From assembly GCA_946800325.1 (NCBI GenBank), contig OX326959.1, positions 35,392,908-35,456,907 of the forward strand: DNA of 64,000 bases. The letters run 5' to 3'. The translations under genes and the position numbers were made by a program. Below are positions 15,001 through 28,140 of this stretch, in pieces. Within the stretch, counting starts at the first letter, position 1; each line of letters starts with the position of its first letter. This DNA comes from Luzula sylvatica. Taxonomy: Eukaryota > Streptophyta > Magnoliopsida > Poales > Juncaceae. Under the pieces are notes generated by a model, which worked only from the letters and a program-made list of their open reading frames with translations, was not told the DNA's origin and did no database searches.

Positions 15001-18000
15001 CTTAGTGTTCATAAAATTTGGTGAAAAGTTATGTAGTAAAAGATTCGATCCAAACCAACTTAAAAACAAATTATTTGGACTCCTCAAAGCGTTAAAATAT
15101 TGTTATGAATCTAAAAACAAACTTTCTTAGTGTTAATAAAATTTGGTGAAAATTTATGTAGTAAAAGATACGATACAATTGATCTAAAAACACGTTTTAT
15201 GAACTCCTCAAAGCATAAAAAGATTGCTATGAATAGAAAATAAAACTTTCTTAGTATTTGTATGATTTGGTGAAAAGTTATGCATTAAAAGATTCGACCA
15301 AAACCATTTCAAAAACACGTTATATGGACTCCTCAGAGCCTTAAAAGATTGTTATGAATCGAAAAACAAACTTTCTTAGTGTTCATGAAATTTGGTGAAA
15401 AGTAATGTAGTAAAAGATACCATACAAATGATCTAAAAATACGTTATTTGAACTCCTCAAAACATAAAAAGATTGCTATGAATAGAAATGAAAACTTTCT
15501 TAATATTTGTATGATTTGGTGAAAAGTTGTAGTAAAAGATTCGATCAAAACCATCTCAAAAACACGTTATTTGGACTCCTCGGAGCCTTAAAAGATTGTT
15601 ACGAATCAAAAAAACAAACTTTCTTAGTGCTCATAAAATTTGGTGAAAAGTTATGTAGTAAAAGATACGATACAAATGGTCTAAAAATACGTTATTTGAA
15701 CTCCACAATGCTCAAAAAGATTGCTGTGAATCGGAAAAAAAACTTTCTTTGTGTTTGCACAATTTGGTGAAAAGTTACGTCGTAAAAAATTCGATCCAAA
15801 CCATCTGAAAACCACGTTATTTGGACTCCTCAAGTTATTTGACGAAAAGTTATGTAGTAAAAGATACGATACAAATGATCTAAAAATAGGTTATTTGAAC
15901 TCCTCAAAGCATAAAAAGATTGCTATGAATCGAAAAGAAAACTTTCTTAGTGTTTGTAAAATTTGGTGAAAAGTTACGTAGTAAAATATTCGATCCAAAC
16001 CATCTTAAAAGCACGTTATTTGGACTCCTCGGAGCGTTAAATGATTGTTTCGAATCAAAAAACAAACTTCCTTAGTGTTCATAAAATTTGGTGAAAAGTT
16101 ATGTAGTAAAAGATTCGATCCAAACCATCTTAAAAACAAGTTATTTGGACTCCTCAAAGCCATAAAAGATTGTTATGAATCTAAAAACAAACTTTCTTAG
16201 TGTTCATAAAATTTGGTGAAAATTTATGTAGTAAAAGATACGATACAATTGATCTAAAAACACGTTTTATGAACTCCTCAAAGCATAAAAAGATTGCTAT
16301 GAATAGAAAATAAAACTTTCTTAGTATTTGTATGATTTGGTGAAAAGTTATGTAGTAAAAAATTCGAGCAAAACCATTTCAAAAACACATTATTTGGACT
16401 CCTCAGAGCGTTAAATGATTGTTACAAATCGAAAAACAAACTTTCTTAGTGGTCATAAAATTTGGTGAAAAGTTATGTAGTAAAAGATACGATACAAATG
16501 ATCTAAAAATACGTTATTTGAACTCCTCCAAGCATAAAAAGATTGCAATGATTAGAAATGAAAACTTTCTTAATATTTGTATGATTTGGTGAAAAGTTAC
16601 GTAGTAAAAGATTCGATCAAAACCATCTCAAAAACACGTTATTTGGACTCCTCGGAGCCTTAAAAGATTGTTACGAATCGAAAACAAACTTTCTTAGTGT
16701 TCATAAAATTTGGTGAAATGTGATGTAGTAAAAGATACTATACAAATGATCTAAAAATTCGTTATTTGAACTCCTCAATGCGTAAAAAGAGTGCTGTGAA
16801 TCGGAAAGAAAACTTTCTTAGTGTTTGCACAATTTGGTGAAAAGTTACGTAGTAAATAATTCGATCCAAACCATCTTAAAATCACGTTATTTGGAATCCT
16901 CAGAGCATTAAATGATTGTTACGAATCGAAAAACAAATTTTCTTAGTGTTCATAAAATTTGGTGAAAAGTTATGTAGTAAAAGATACGATACAAATGATC
17001 TAAAAACACGTTATTTGAACTCCTCAAAGCGTAAAAACATTGCTATGAATCGAAAAGAAAACTTTCTTAGTGTTTGTACAATTTGGTGAAAAGTTACGAA
17101 GTAAAAGATTCGATCCCAACCATCTTAAAAGCATGTTATTTGGACTCCTCAGAGCATTAAAAGATTGTTATGAATCGAAAAAAAAACTTCTTAAGTGTTT
17201 GTACAATTCGGTTAAAAGTTACGTAGTAAAAGATTCGATCCAAACCGTCTTAAAAGCACGTTATTCGGACTCTTCAGAGCGTTAAAAGATTGTCATGAAT
17301 CGAAAAACAAACTTTCTTAGTGTTCATAAAATTTGGTGAAAAGTTATGTAGTAAAAGATACGATACAAATGATCTAAAAACACGTTATTTGAACTCCTCA
17401 AAGCATCAAAAGATTGCTATGAATCGAAAAGAAAACTTTCTTAGTGTTTGTACGATTTGGTGAAAAGTTACTTAGTAAAATATTCGATCCAAACCATCTT
17501 AAAAGCACGTTAATTGGACTCCTTAGAACATTAAATGATTGTTACGAATCGAAAAACAAACTTCCTTAGTGTTCATTAAATTTCGTGAAAAGTTATGTAG
17601 ATCAAGATACGATACAAATGATACAAAAACACGTTATTTGAATTCCTGAAAGCACAAAAAGATTGCTATGAATCGAAAAGAAAATTTTCTTAGTGTTTGT
17701 ACGATTTGGTGAAAAGTTATGTAGTAAAAGATTCGATCCAAACCATCTCAAAAACACGTTATTGGGAATTCTCAGAGCATTAGAAGATTTTTATGAATCG
17801 AAAAACAAACTTTCTTAGTGTTTGTAAAATTTGGTGAAAAGTTGTGTTGTAAATGATACGATACAAATGATCTAAAAACACGTTATTTTGATTGCTCAAA
17901 GCGTAAAAAGATTGATATGAATCGAAAAGAAAACTTTCTTAGTGTTTGTACAATTTGGTGAAATGTTACGTAGTAAAAGATTCGATCCAAACGATCTTAA

Positions 18001-21000
18001 AATCACGTTATTTGGACTCCTCAAGGCGTTAACGAATTGTTATGAATCTAAAAACAAACTTTCTTAGTGTTCCTAAATTTGACGAAAAGTTGTGTAGTAA
18101 AAGATACGATACAAATGATCTAAAAACAGGTTATTTGAACTCCTCAAAGCGTAAAAAGATTGCTATGAATCGAAAATAAAACTTTCTTAGTGTTTGTACA
18201 ATTTGGTGAGAAGTTACGTCGTAAAAGATTCGATCCATACCATCTTAAAAGCATGTTATTTGGACTCCTCAGAGCGTTAAATGATTGTTTCGAATCAAAA
18301 AACAAACATCCTTAGTGTTCATAAAATTTGGTGAAAAGTTATGTAGTAAAAGATTCGATCCAAACCATCTTAAAAACAAGTTATTTGGACTCCTCAAAGC
18401 GTTCAAATATTATTATGAATCTAAAAACAAACTTTCTTAGTGTTCCTAAAATTTGGTGAAAATTTAAGTAGTAAAAAATACGATACAATTGATCTAAAAA
18501 CACGTTATATGAACTCCTCAAAGCATAAAAAGATTGCAATGAATAGAAAATAAAACTTTCTTAGTATTTGTATGATATGGTGAAAAGTTATGTAGTAAAA
18601 GATTCGACCAAAACCATTTCAAAAACACGTTATTTGGACTCCTCGGAGCCTTAAAAGAATGTTATGAATCGAAAAACAAACTTTCTTAGTGTTCATAAAT
18701 TTGGTGAAAAGTTATGTAGTAAAAGATACGATACAAATGATCTAAAAAGATTGCTATGAATAGAAATGAAAACTTTCTTAATATTTGTATGATTTGGTGA
18801 AAAGTCACGTAGTAAAAGATTCGATCAAAACCATCTCAAAAACACGTTATTTGGATTCCTCGGAGCTTTAAAAGATTGTTACGAATCGAAAAACAAACTT
18901 TCTTAGTGTTCATAAAATTTGGTGAAATGTGATGTAGTAAAAGATACTATACAAATGATCTAAAAATTCGTTATTTGAACTCCTCAATGCGTAAAAAGAT
19001 TGCTGTGAATCGGAAAGAAAACTTTCTTAGTGTTTGCACAATTTGGTGAAAAGTTACGTAGTAAAAACTTCGATCCAAACCATCTTAAAATCACGTTATT
19101 TGGAATCCTCAGAGCATTAAATGACTGTTACGAATCGAAAAACAAACTTTCTTAGTGTTCATAAAATTTGGTGAAAAGTTATGTAGATAAAGATACGATA
19201 CAAATGATCTAAAAACACGTTATTTGAACTCCCAAAGCGTAAAAACATTGCTATGAATCGAAAAGAAAACTTTCTTAGTGTTTGTACAATTTGGTGAAAA
19301 GTTACGTAGTAAAAGATTCGATCCAAACCATCTTAAAAGCATGTTATTTGGACTCCTCAGAGCGTTAAAATATTGTTATGAATCGAAAACAAACTTTCTT
19401 AGTGTTTGTAAAATTTGGTGAAAAGTGATGTAGTAAAAGATACTATACAAATGATTTAAAAACACGTTATTTGAACTCCTCAAAGCATAAAAAGATTTCT
19501 ATGTATAAAAAAAAACGTCTTAAGTGTTTGTACAATTTGGTTAAAACTTACGTAGTAAAAGATTCGATCCAAACCATCTTAAAAGCACGTTATTCGGACT
19601 CCTCAGAGCGTTAAAAGATTGTCATGAATCGAAAAACAAACTTTCTTAGTGTTCATAAAATTTGGTGAAAAGTTATGTAGTAAAAGATACGATACAAATG
19701 ATCTAAAAACACGTTATTTGAACTCCTCAAAGCATCAAAAGATTGCTATGAATCGAAAAGAAAACTTTCTTAGTGTTTGTATGATTTGGTGAAAAGTTAC
19801 TTAGTAAAATATTCGATCCAAACCATCTTAAAAGCACGTTAATTGGACTCCTCAGAGCGTTAAATGATTGTTACGAATCGAAAAACAAGCTTCCTTAGTG
19901 TTCATTACATTTCGTGAAAAGTTGTGTAGATGAAGATATGATACAAATGATCTAAAAACACATTATTTGAATTCCTGAAAGCACAAAAAGATTGCTATGA
20001 ATCGAAAAGAAAACTTTCTTAGTGTTTGTACGATTTGGTGAAAAGTTATGTAGTAAAAGATACGATCCAAACCATCTCAAAAACACGTTATTGAGTTTTA
20101 TGAATCGAAAAACAAACTTTCTTTGTGTTTGTAAAATTTGGTGAAAAGTTGTGTTGTAAAAGATACGATACAAATGATCTAAAAACACGTTATTTTGACC
20201 CCCTCAAAGCGTAAAAAGATTACTATGAATCGAAAAGAAAACTTTCTTTGTGTTTGTACAATTTGGTGAAATGTTACGTAGTAAAAGATTCGATCCAAAC
20301 CATCTTAAAATCACGTTATTTGGACTCCTCAAGGCGTTAACGAATTGCAATGAATCTAAAAACAAACTTTCTTAGTGTTCCTAAAATTTGTCGAAAAGTT
20401 GTGTAGTAAAAGATACGATACAAATGTTCTAAAAACAAGTTATTTGAACTCCTCAAAGCGTAAAAAGATTGCTATGAATCGAAAAGAAAACTTTCTTAGT
20501 GTTTGTACAATTTGGTGAAAAGTTACGTAGTAAAAGATTCGATCCAAACAATCTTAAAAGCACGTTATTTGGACTCCTCAGAGCGTTAAATGGTTGTTTC
20601 GAATCAAAAAACAAACTTCCTTAGTGTTCATAAAATTTTGTGAAACGTTATGTAGTAAAAGACTCGATCCAAACCATCTTAAAAACAAGTTATTTGGACT
20701 TCTCAAAGCGTTAAAAGATTGTTATGAATCTAAAAACAAACTTTCTTAGTGTTCATAAAATTTAGTGAAAATTTAAGTAGTAAAAGATACGATACAATTG
20801 ATCTAAAAACACGTTATATGAACTCCTCAAAGCATAAAAAGATTACTATGAATAGAAAATTAAACTTTCTTAGTATTTGTATGGTTTGGTGAAAAGTTAT
20901 GTAGTAAAAGATTCGACCAAAACCATTTCAAAAACACGTTATTTGGACTCCTCAGAGCCTTAAAAGATTGTTATGAATCGAAAAACAAACTTTCTTAGTG

Positions 21001-22543
21001 TTCATAAAATTTGGTAAAAAATTATGTAGTAAATGATACGATACAAATGATCTAAAAATACGTTATTTGAACTCCTCAAAAAGTAAAAAGATTGATATGA
21101 ATCGAAAAGAAAACTTTCTTAGTGTTTGTACAATTTGGTGAAAAGTTACGTAGTAAAATATTCGATCCAAACCATCTTAAAAGAAAGTTATTTGGAATCC
21201 TCAGAGCGTCAAATGATTGTTTCGAATCAAAAAACAAACTTCCTTAGTGTTCATAAAATTTTGTGAAAAGTTATGTAGTAAAAGATTCGATCCAAACCAT
21301 CTTAAAAACAAGTTATTTGGACTCCTCAAAGCGTTAAAAGATTGTTATGAATCTAAAAACAAACTTTTTTAGTGTTCATAAAATTTGGTGAAAATTCATG
21401 TAGTAAAAGATACGATACAATTGATCTAAAAACACGTCATATGAACTCCTCAAAGCATAACAAGATTGCTATGAATAGATAATAAAACTTTCTTAGTATT
21501 TGTATGATTTGGAGAAAAGTTATGTAGTAAAAGATTCGACCAAAACCATTTCAAAAACACGTTATTTGGACTCCTCAGAGCCTTAAAATATTGTTATGAA
21601 TCGAAAAACGAACTTTCTTAGTGTTCATCAAATTTGGTGAAAAGTTATGTAGTAAAAGATACGATACAAATGATCTAAAAATACGTTATTTGAACTCCTC
21701 AAAACGTAAAAAGATTGATATAAATCGAAAAGAAAACTTTCTTAGTGTTTGTACAATTTGGTGAAAAGTTACGTATTAAAAGATTCGATTCAAACCATCT
21801 TAAAAGCATGTTATTTGGACTCCTCGGAGCGTTAAAAGATTGTTATGAATCGAAAAACAAACTTTCTTAGTGTTTGCAAAATTTGGTGAAAAGTGATGTA
21901 GTAAAAGATACTATACAAATGATCTAAAAACACGTTATTTGAACTCCTCAAAGCATAAGAAGATTTCTATGAATCGAAAATAAAACTTTCTTAGTATTTG
22001 TATGATTTGGTGAAAAGTTATGTAGTAAAATATTCGACCAAAACCATCTCAAAAACACGTTATTTGGACTCCTCAGAGCCTTAAAAGATTGTTATGAATC
22101 GAAAAACAAACTTTCTTAGTGTTCATAAAATTTGGTGAAAAGTCATGTAGTAAAAGATACGATACAAATGATCTAAAAATACGTTATTTGAACTCCTCAA
22201 AGCGTAAAAACATTGCTATGAATCGAAAAGAAAACTTTCTTAGTGTTTGTACAATTTGGTGAAAAGTTACGTAGTAAAATATTCGATCCAAACCATCTTA
22301 AAAGCATGTTATTTGGACTCCTCAGAGCGTTAAAAGATTGTTATGAATTGAAAAACAAACTTTCTTAGTGTTTGTAAAATTTGGTGAAAAGTGATGTAGT
22401 AAAAGATACTATACAAATGATCTAAAAACACGTTATTTGAACTCCTCAAAGCATAAAAAGATTTCTATGAATCGGAAAAAAAACTTCTTAAGTGTTTGTA
22501 CAATTTGGTGAAAAGTTACGTAGTAAAAGATTCGATCCAGACC
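1..22543. repeat. Satellite array, ~249-bp dimer of two ~124/125-bp monomers (main block)
   Basis: Head-to-tail repeats fill this block without spacers, about 180 monomers by length. Phase marks such as GATTGCTATGAATCG at 8224 and 8473 and GATTGTTATGAATCG at 8349 give monomers of 125 and 124 bp and a dimer of 249 bp. Type A typically carries GTTTGTACAATTTGG, GATTCGATCCAAACCATC and TTTGGACTCCTCAGAGCG. Type B carries GTTCATAAAATTTGG, GATACGATACAAATGATC and TTTGAACTCCTCAAAGC. The two types are clearly related but consistently distinct. The short open frames inside are by-products of a repeat poor in stops in some frames and are not genes. Chromosomal position (pericentromere, knob or subtelomere) cannot be told from sequence alone. 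Confidence 0.97.
10249..10392. mobile_element. 144-bp hAT-type MITE inserted in the satellite
   Basis: The element has 17-bp terminal inverted repeats with one mismatch: CTATGTTGCTCGGATAC at 10249-10265 and GTATCCGCGCAACATAG at 10376-10392. It is flanked by a perfect 8-bp target duplication TTTCTTAG (10241-10248 and 10393-10400). The paralogous satellite segment at 11759 holds a single TTTCTTAG and no insert, so it serves as an empty site. The interior is rich in GATACG and contains no coding sequence. An 8-bp duplication is the hallmark of the hAT superfamily. Assignment to a named family is not possible here. Confidence 0.93.
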
Positions 22544-22955
22544 TGATGTATGGCAAATAAGGCACAAATTTAATGCTTAATTTTGGGATTTTAACCCTTG
22601 GGAAGAACAATTATATATACTTTATTAATCATATTTGAGATAACATGAATATTTCTTCACTAAGTGTATTTTATTGCTTAATCACAGGAATTAGAAGGAA
22701 TTTCTGGGAATTTGGAGAGTGTAGTTGTCTCCAACACGTCAAGAGGAGTGAAAACAATATATTATACTGATATATTCGGTACATGAATGAGACGGGAGGC
22801 AAACAATTATCATGATAGAAATTTACACAAAAGTCTACACGAAAAACCACTCAATACTTAGCCCTTATCCTTCCCACCTACCTTTGGTGAAAATTACATC
22901 ATTACCCTCAATCCTCTCCACCAACTCGTGGCCAATAAGAAGACTCCGTGAGTGC

Positions 22956-22964
22956 TATAAATAA
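22956..22964 (+). promoter_or_regulatory. TATA box of the solo LTR
   Basis: TATAAATAA lies about 410 bp into the LTR, preceded by a CCAAT-like GGCCAATAAG at about 22930. Its place is consistent with the U3/R promoter of a plus-oriented LTR. Activity is unknown. Confidence 0.6.
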
Positions 22965-23008
22965 GACCAAAAGGGCCATGAGTTTGGGGACGCTCTTTTT
23001 ACCCTTTT

Positions 23009-23009
<1 letters not shown>

Positions 23010-23049
<40 letters not shown>
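23010..23049. repeat. (CT)n microsatellite in the solo LTR
   Basis: An uninterrupted run of about 20 CT units lies about 45 bp downstream of the TATA box. CT-rich leaders are common downstream of plant transcription starts. Confidence 0.95.
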
Positions 23050-23051
<2 letters not shown>

Positions 23052-23654
23052 GCAAGTCCAAGAAACTTTCAAGAACACGCAAGAATTGCAAAATCGAACG
23101 ATAATTCTCTAAGATTGATCACCGAATAGAAACTCACTTCATTCGGTGAATTGGTCTACACTTCGACGAAGATCGAGTTGTGGGGATTTGGTTGGAGCTT
23201 CCTTCATCCGAATTCACGCAAGCAAGGAATCGAGCTTACTCTAATTCGATTGGGAGCTTCCTTCCAATTGCTACCTTGCAAATCTCGAGTTCACTCAACC
23301 GGTACGGAGCTCACTTCGATTGGCGAGTGGATTGGTACGAAAGGAACAAGTTGTGCGAGGCGTCTAGCTCACTAGCATCTCAAAGCAACGAGGAAGGCAT
23401 CCAAGACGAGACTCGAAGCTCACTTCATCTCTCTAGGTGTTTTCTTTCCTTTCTTGAAATTCTTGTAGTTTTAATTGAATTGGATTTGTGTAAAGAATTT
23501 GTGGTTTAATGAATCTTTTGTTTTCGAAATCTTCCTTGTTAGTTTGTGTGATCTAAATGCTTGTTACTTAGTTTAATTACTTTTCAATTTGAATCCAAAA
23601 CAAACCCTTAATTCACCTCTTCAATCCAAACTGCAATTTCGAATCCAGAATAAC

Positions 23655-23972
23655 TTCCGTTATAACGGAACTCAAACTCCGTTGTAACGGACATTTCGGT
23701 TTGTACCTGACTTTCAGTCTATTGGCACTCCGTTATAACGCACTAGAATTCCGTTGTAACGGACTTGTGAGGAACAACATTCAAGAGCACTCATATAAGT
23801 ACGTTATAACGGACATAGAGGTCCGTTGTAACGGATTAACCAATCCGTTACAACGCTATCCCAGTTCGTTGTAACAGACTAGTATAGTGCGTTATAACGG
23901 AATAACATCCGTTGTAATGAACTTTCATCTCACACTCAACGTTAGCATCTCCAGCAACTCCGTTGTAACGGA
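23655..23972. repeat. Cluster of ~11 palindromes TCCGTTRTAACGGA
   Basis: Copies include a perfect palindrome TTCCGTTATAACGGAA near 23655, TCCGTTGTAACGGA near 23678, 23749, 23821 and 23957, and degenerate copies such as GCGTTATAACGGA near 23889. Spacing is irregular (about 20-60 bp). The half site AACGG is the core seen in plant MYB binding sites; any binding here is inference. The same motif clusters at 47075-47590. Confidence 0.9.
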
Positions 23973-24119
23973 CTATCTTCTGTGACTCCTCTTTGACGCA
24001 CTTACTCCTCGTGGAACGAACTTGCATATTTTCCACTATACTCATATATTTCCATACTTGTTGATTGAATCGGGTTTTAAAATACAACGATAATTTTACA
24101 CGCCAAAATCCTCTCATCA

Positions 24120-27100
24120 AAACCATCTAAAAAACACGTTATTTGGGCTCCTCATAGAGTTAAAAGATTGTTATGACTTGAAAAACAAACTTTCTTAGTG
24201 TTTTTAAAATTTGGTGAAAAGTTGTGTAGTAAATGATACGATTCAAATGATCTAAAATCAGGTTATTTGAACTCCTCAAAGCGTAAAAAGATTTCTATGA
24301 ATCGAAAAGAAAACTTTCTTAGTTTTTGTACATTTTGGTGAAAACATACGTAGCAAAAGATTCGATCCAAACCATCTTAAAAGCACGTTATTTGAACTCC
24401 TCGGAGCGTTAAAAGATTGTCATGAATCGAAAAACAAACTTTCTTAGTGTTTGTAAAATTTGGTGAAAAGTTTTGTAGTAAAAGATACGACAAAAATGAT
24501 CTAAAATCATGTTATTTTAACTGCTCAAAACGTAAAAAGATTGCTATGAATCGAAAAGAAAACTTTCTTAGTGTCTGTACAATTTGGTGAAATGTTACGT
24601 AGTAAAAGATTCGATCCAAACCATCTTAAAATCATGTTATTTGGACTCCTCAAAGCATTAAAAGATTGTTATGAATCGGAAAACAAAACTTTCTTTGTGT
24701 TCCTAAAATTTGGTGAAAAGTTATGTAGTAAAAGATACGATACAAATGAACTAAAAACAAGTTATTTGAACTCCTCAAAGCGTAAAAATATTTTTATGAA
24801 TCAAAAAGAGAACTTCGTTTGTGTTTGTACAATTTGGTGCAAAGTTACGTTGTAAAAGATTCGATCCAAACCATCTTAAAAGCACGTTATTTGGACCCCT
24901 AAGAGCGTTAAAAAATTGTTATGAATCGAAAAACAAACTTTCTTATTGTTCATTAAATTTAGTGAAAAGTTATGTAGTAAAAGATACGATACAAATGATC
25001 TAAAAACACGTCATTTGAACTCCTCAAGGTGTAAAAAGATTGCTATGAATCGAAAAGAAAACCTTCTTAGTGTTTCTACAATTTGGTGAAAAGTTACGTA
25101 GTAAAAGATTTGATCCAAACCATCTTAAAAGCACGTTATTTGGACTCGTCAGAGCGTTAAAATATTGTTATGAATCGAAAAACAAACTTTCTTTTTGTTC
25201 ATTATATTTGGTGAAAAGTTATGTAGTAAAATATACGATACAAATGATCTCAAAACACGTTATTTGGTCTCCTCAAAGTGTAAAAAGATTGCTATGATTC
25301 GAAAAGAAAACCTTCTTAGTGTTTGTACAATTTGTTGAAAAGTTATGTAGTAAATGATTCGATCCAAACCATTTTAAAAACACGTTATTTGGATTCCTCA
25401 TAGCGTTAAAAGATTGTAATGAATCTAAAAACAAACTTCCGTAGTGTTTATAAAATTTGGTGAAAAGTTGTGTAGTAAAAGATACGATACAAATGATCTA
25501 AAAACAAGTTATTTGAACTCCTCAAAGCGTAAAAAGATTGCTAGGAATCGAAAAGAAAACTTTCTTAGTGTTTGTACAATTAGGTGAAAAGTTACGTATT
25601 AAAAGATTCGATCGAAACAATCTTAAAAAGAACGTTATTTGGACTCCTCAGAGCGTTAAATGATTGTTACGAATTTAAAAACAAACTTTTTTAGTGTTCA
25701 TAAAATTGGGAGAAAAGTTATGTAGTAAAAGATACGATACAAATGATCTAAAAACATGTTATTTGAACTCCTCAATACATAAAAAGATTGCTATTAATCG
25801 ATAAGAAAACTTTCTTAGTGTTTGTACGTTTGTGTGAAAAGTTATGTAGTAAAAGATTCGATCCAAACCATCTCAAAAACACTTTATTTGGAATCCTCAG
25901 AGCGTTAAAAGATTATTATGAATCCAAAAATAAATTTTCTTAGTGTTCATGAAATTTGGTGAAAAGTTATGTAGCAAAAGATACGATACGAATGATCTAA
26001 AAACACGTCGTTTTAACTCCTCAAAGCATAAAAAGATTGCTATTAATAGAAAAGTAAACTTTCTGATTATTTGTTTGATTTGGTGAAAAGTTATGTAGTA
26101 AAAGATTCGATCCAAACCATCTCAAAAACACGTTATTTGTACTCCTCATAGCCTTAAAAGGTTGTTATGAATCGAAAAACAAACTTTCTTTGTGTTTATA
26201 AATTTTGGTGAAAAGTTATGTAGTAAAAGATACGATACAAATGATCTAAAAACATGTTATTTGAAATCCTCAAAGCGTAAAAAGATTCCTATGAATCGAA
26301 AAGAAAACTTTCTTTGTGTTTGTACAATTTGGTGAAAAGATACGTAGTAAAAGATTCGATCCAAACCATCTTAAAAACACGTTATTTGGACTCCTCATAG
26401 CGTTAAAAGATTGTGATGAATCTAAAAACAAACTTCCTTAGTGTTTGTAAAATTTGGTGAAAAGCTGTGTAGTAAAAGATACGATCAAAATGATCTAAAA
26501 ACACGTTATTTCAACTACTCAAACCATAAAAAGATTGCTATGAATCGAAAAGAAAACTTTGTTAGTGTTTGTACAATTTGGTGAAATGTTATGTAGTAAA
26601 AGTGTCGATCCAAACCATCTAAAAAACATGTTATTTGGACTCCTCGCAGCGTTAAAAGATTGTTATGAATCGAAAAACAAAGTTTCTTAGTGTTCATAAA
26701 ATTTGGTGAAAAGTTATGTAGTAAAAGATACGATAAAAATGATCTAAAAACACGTTATTTGAACTCCTCAAAGTGTAAAAAGATTGCTATGAATGGAAAA
26801 GAAAACTTTCATAGTGTTTGTACAATTTGGTGAAAAGTTACGTAGTAAAAGATTCGATCCAAAGCATCTTAAAAATACGTTATTTAGACACCTCAGAGCA
26901 TTAAAAGATTGTTATGAATCGAAAAAACAAACTTTCTTAGTGTTTATAAAATTTGGTGAAAATTTATGTAGTAAAAGGTACGATACAAATGTTCTAAAAA
27001 CACTTTATTTGAACTCCTCAAAGCGTAACAAGATTGATATGAATCGAAAAGAAAACTTTCTTAGTGTTTGTACAATTTGGTGAAAAGTTACGTAGTAAAA

Positions 27101-27565
27101 GATTCGATCCAAACCATTTTAAAAGCATGTTATTTGGACTCCTCATAGCGTTAAAAGATTGTTATGAATTGAAAAACAAACCTTTTTATTGTTCATAAAA
27201 TTTGGTGAAAAGTTATGTAGTAAAAGATACGATAAAAATGATCTAACAAAACGTTATTTGAACTCCTCAAAGCATAAAATGATTGATATGAATCGAAAAG
27301 AAAAGTTTCTTAGTGTTTGTACGATTTGGTGAAAAGTTATTTAGTAAAAGATTCGATCCAAACATCTCAAAAATACGTTATTTGTACTCCTCATAGCGTT
27401 AAAAGATTGTTATTAATCGAAAAACAAACTTTCTTAGTGTTTGTAAAATTTGGTGAAAAATCGTGTAGTAAAAGATACGATTCAAATGATCTAAAAACAC
27501 GTCATTTGAACTCCTCAAAGTGTAAAAAAAATGTAATAAATCGAAAAGAAAACTTTCTTAGTGTT
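24120..27565. repeat. Satellite array, second block, right end decaying
   Basis: This is the same A/B satellite resuming in register after the solo LTR: the interrupted GATCC-AAACC-ATCT of a type A monomer is rejoined across the insertion. About 28 monomers are present. The last units near 27500-27580 are shortened and degenerate, ending in repeated AAATCGAAAAGAAAACTTT pieces, which marks the true edge of the array toward the genes. The left edge lies outside the window. Confidence 0.95.
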
Positions 27566-27589
27566 TTAAATCGAAAAGAAAACTTTTTT

Positions 27590-28140
27590 TGCGGGTGTTG
27601 GACTTTCCTTTTGTATTTTTGAAAAAAAAAAAAATAGAAATTGTATTTGTCTATCTTCAATGATGGTCTTTTTTTAGAAAAACAGAAAAATTGAGTATTT
27701 TGCTCGTTTTAGACACCCACATTGGAATTTTTCAGAAACATATTATGATTTTTTTTAAGGTGTTGGAGTTAACTTTTTGCATTTTCGAATTTATAAAAAA
27801 TAAAAATTTATTTGTGTTAGTCTGTACGGAGTTTCTTTGAAAATTAAGTAGTTTGCTCATTTTTTACATCAATTTTGTTATTTTTTTGAAACATGTTATA
27901 AAGTTATATATTTTTTAATGTGTTATACCTTACTTTTTGCATTTATTTGAAATGTTTGTACAAAATAAAAATTTGCTAATGTTAGTAAATACGGAGGTTT
28001 TTTAGAAAAATATGCAAATTGAGTATTTTGTTTATTTTAGAGCATTAATTTCAGCAACAAAAAAAATATATAGATTTATTTTCCTCAAGATTTATTAGAC
28101 TTCGAATTTTGCATTTATTTCATTCTTTTTTTGTAAAAAT
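27590..28140. repeat. Degenerate ~165-bp tandem repeat beside the satellite edge
   Basis: Similar blocks start near 27592 (GGTGTTGGACTTTCCTTTTG), 27761 (GGTGTTGGAGTTAACTTTTT), 27919 (TGTGTTATACCTTACTTTTT) and 28090. Each is followed by a TTTGCATTT-like stretch, AAATAAAAATT and a GAG-TATTTTGCTC-like segment. Spacing is roughly 158-171 bp. The copies are much more diverged than the 249-bp satellite. The unit is unrelated to it as far as I can see. Confidence 0.65.

Larger units (their letters stand above)
22544..24119. mobile_element. Solo LTR (1576 bp) inserted in the satellite
   Basis: The sequence begins TGATGTATGG and ends CTCTCATCA, so the ends are inverted (TGATG...CATCA) with the usual TG...CA of plant LTRs. 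It is flanked by AGACC (22539-22543) and AAACC (24120-24124). The satellite monomer reads AAACC here, so this is a 5-bp target duplication with one later change. No primer-binding site, coding region or second LTR is present; unequal recombination between two LTRs is the normal explanation. It contains a TATA box (22956-22964), a CT run (23010-23049) and a cluster of TCCGTTRTAACGGA palindromes (23655-23972). The orientation of the lost element is inferred from the TATA box (plus). The parent family is not recognised. Confidence 0.9.

Noticed and set aside
1..27565. Satellite considered as a CRISPR-like or rDNA spacer array
   Set aside because: Units are head-to-tail with no unique spacers, and no rRNA sequence or promoter is present. 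The setting is a plant nuclear genome.
2253..27622. Many 60-110-codon open frames in the satellite, with recurring words such as EKLCSKRYDTND and FDPNHLKS
   Set aside because: They repeat with the satellite period on both strands, lack stable starts or ends, and vary by frameshift. They are by-products of the repeat, not a gene family.
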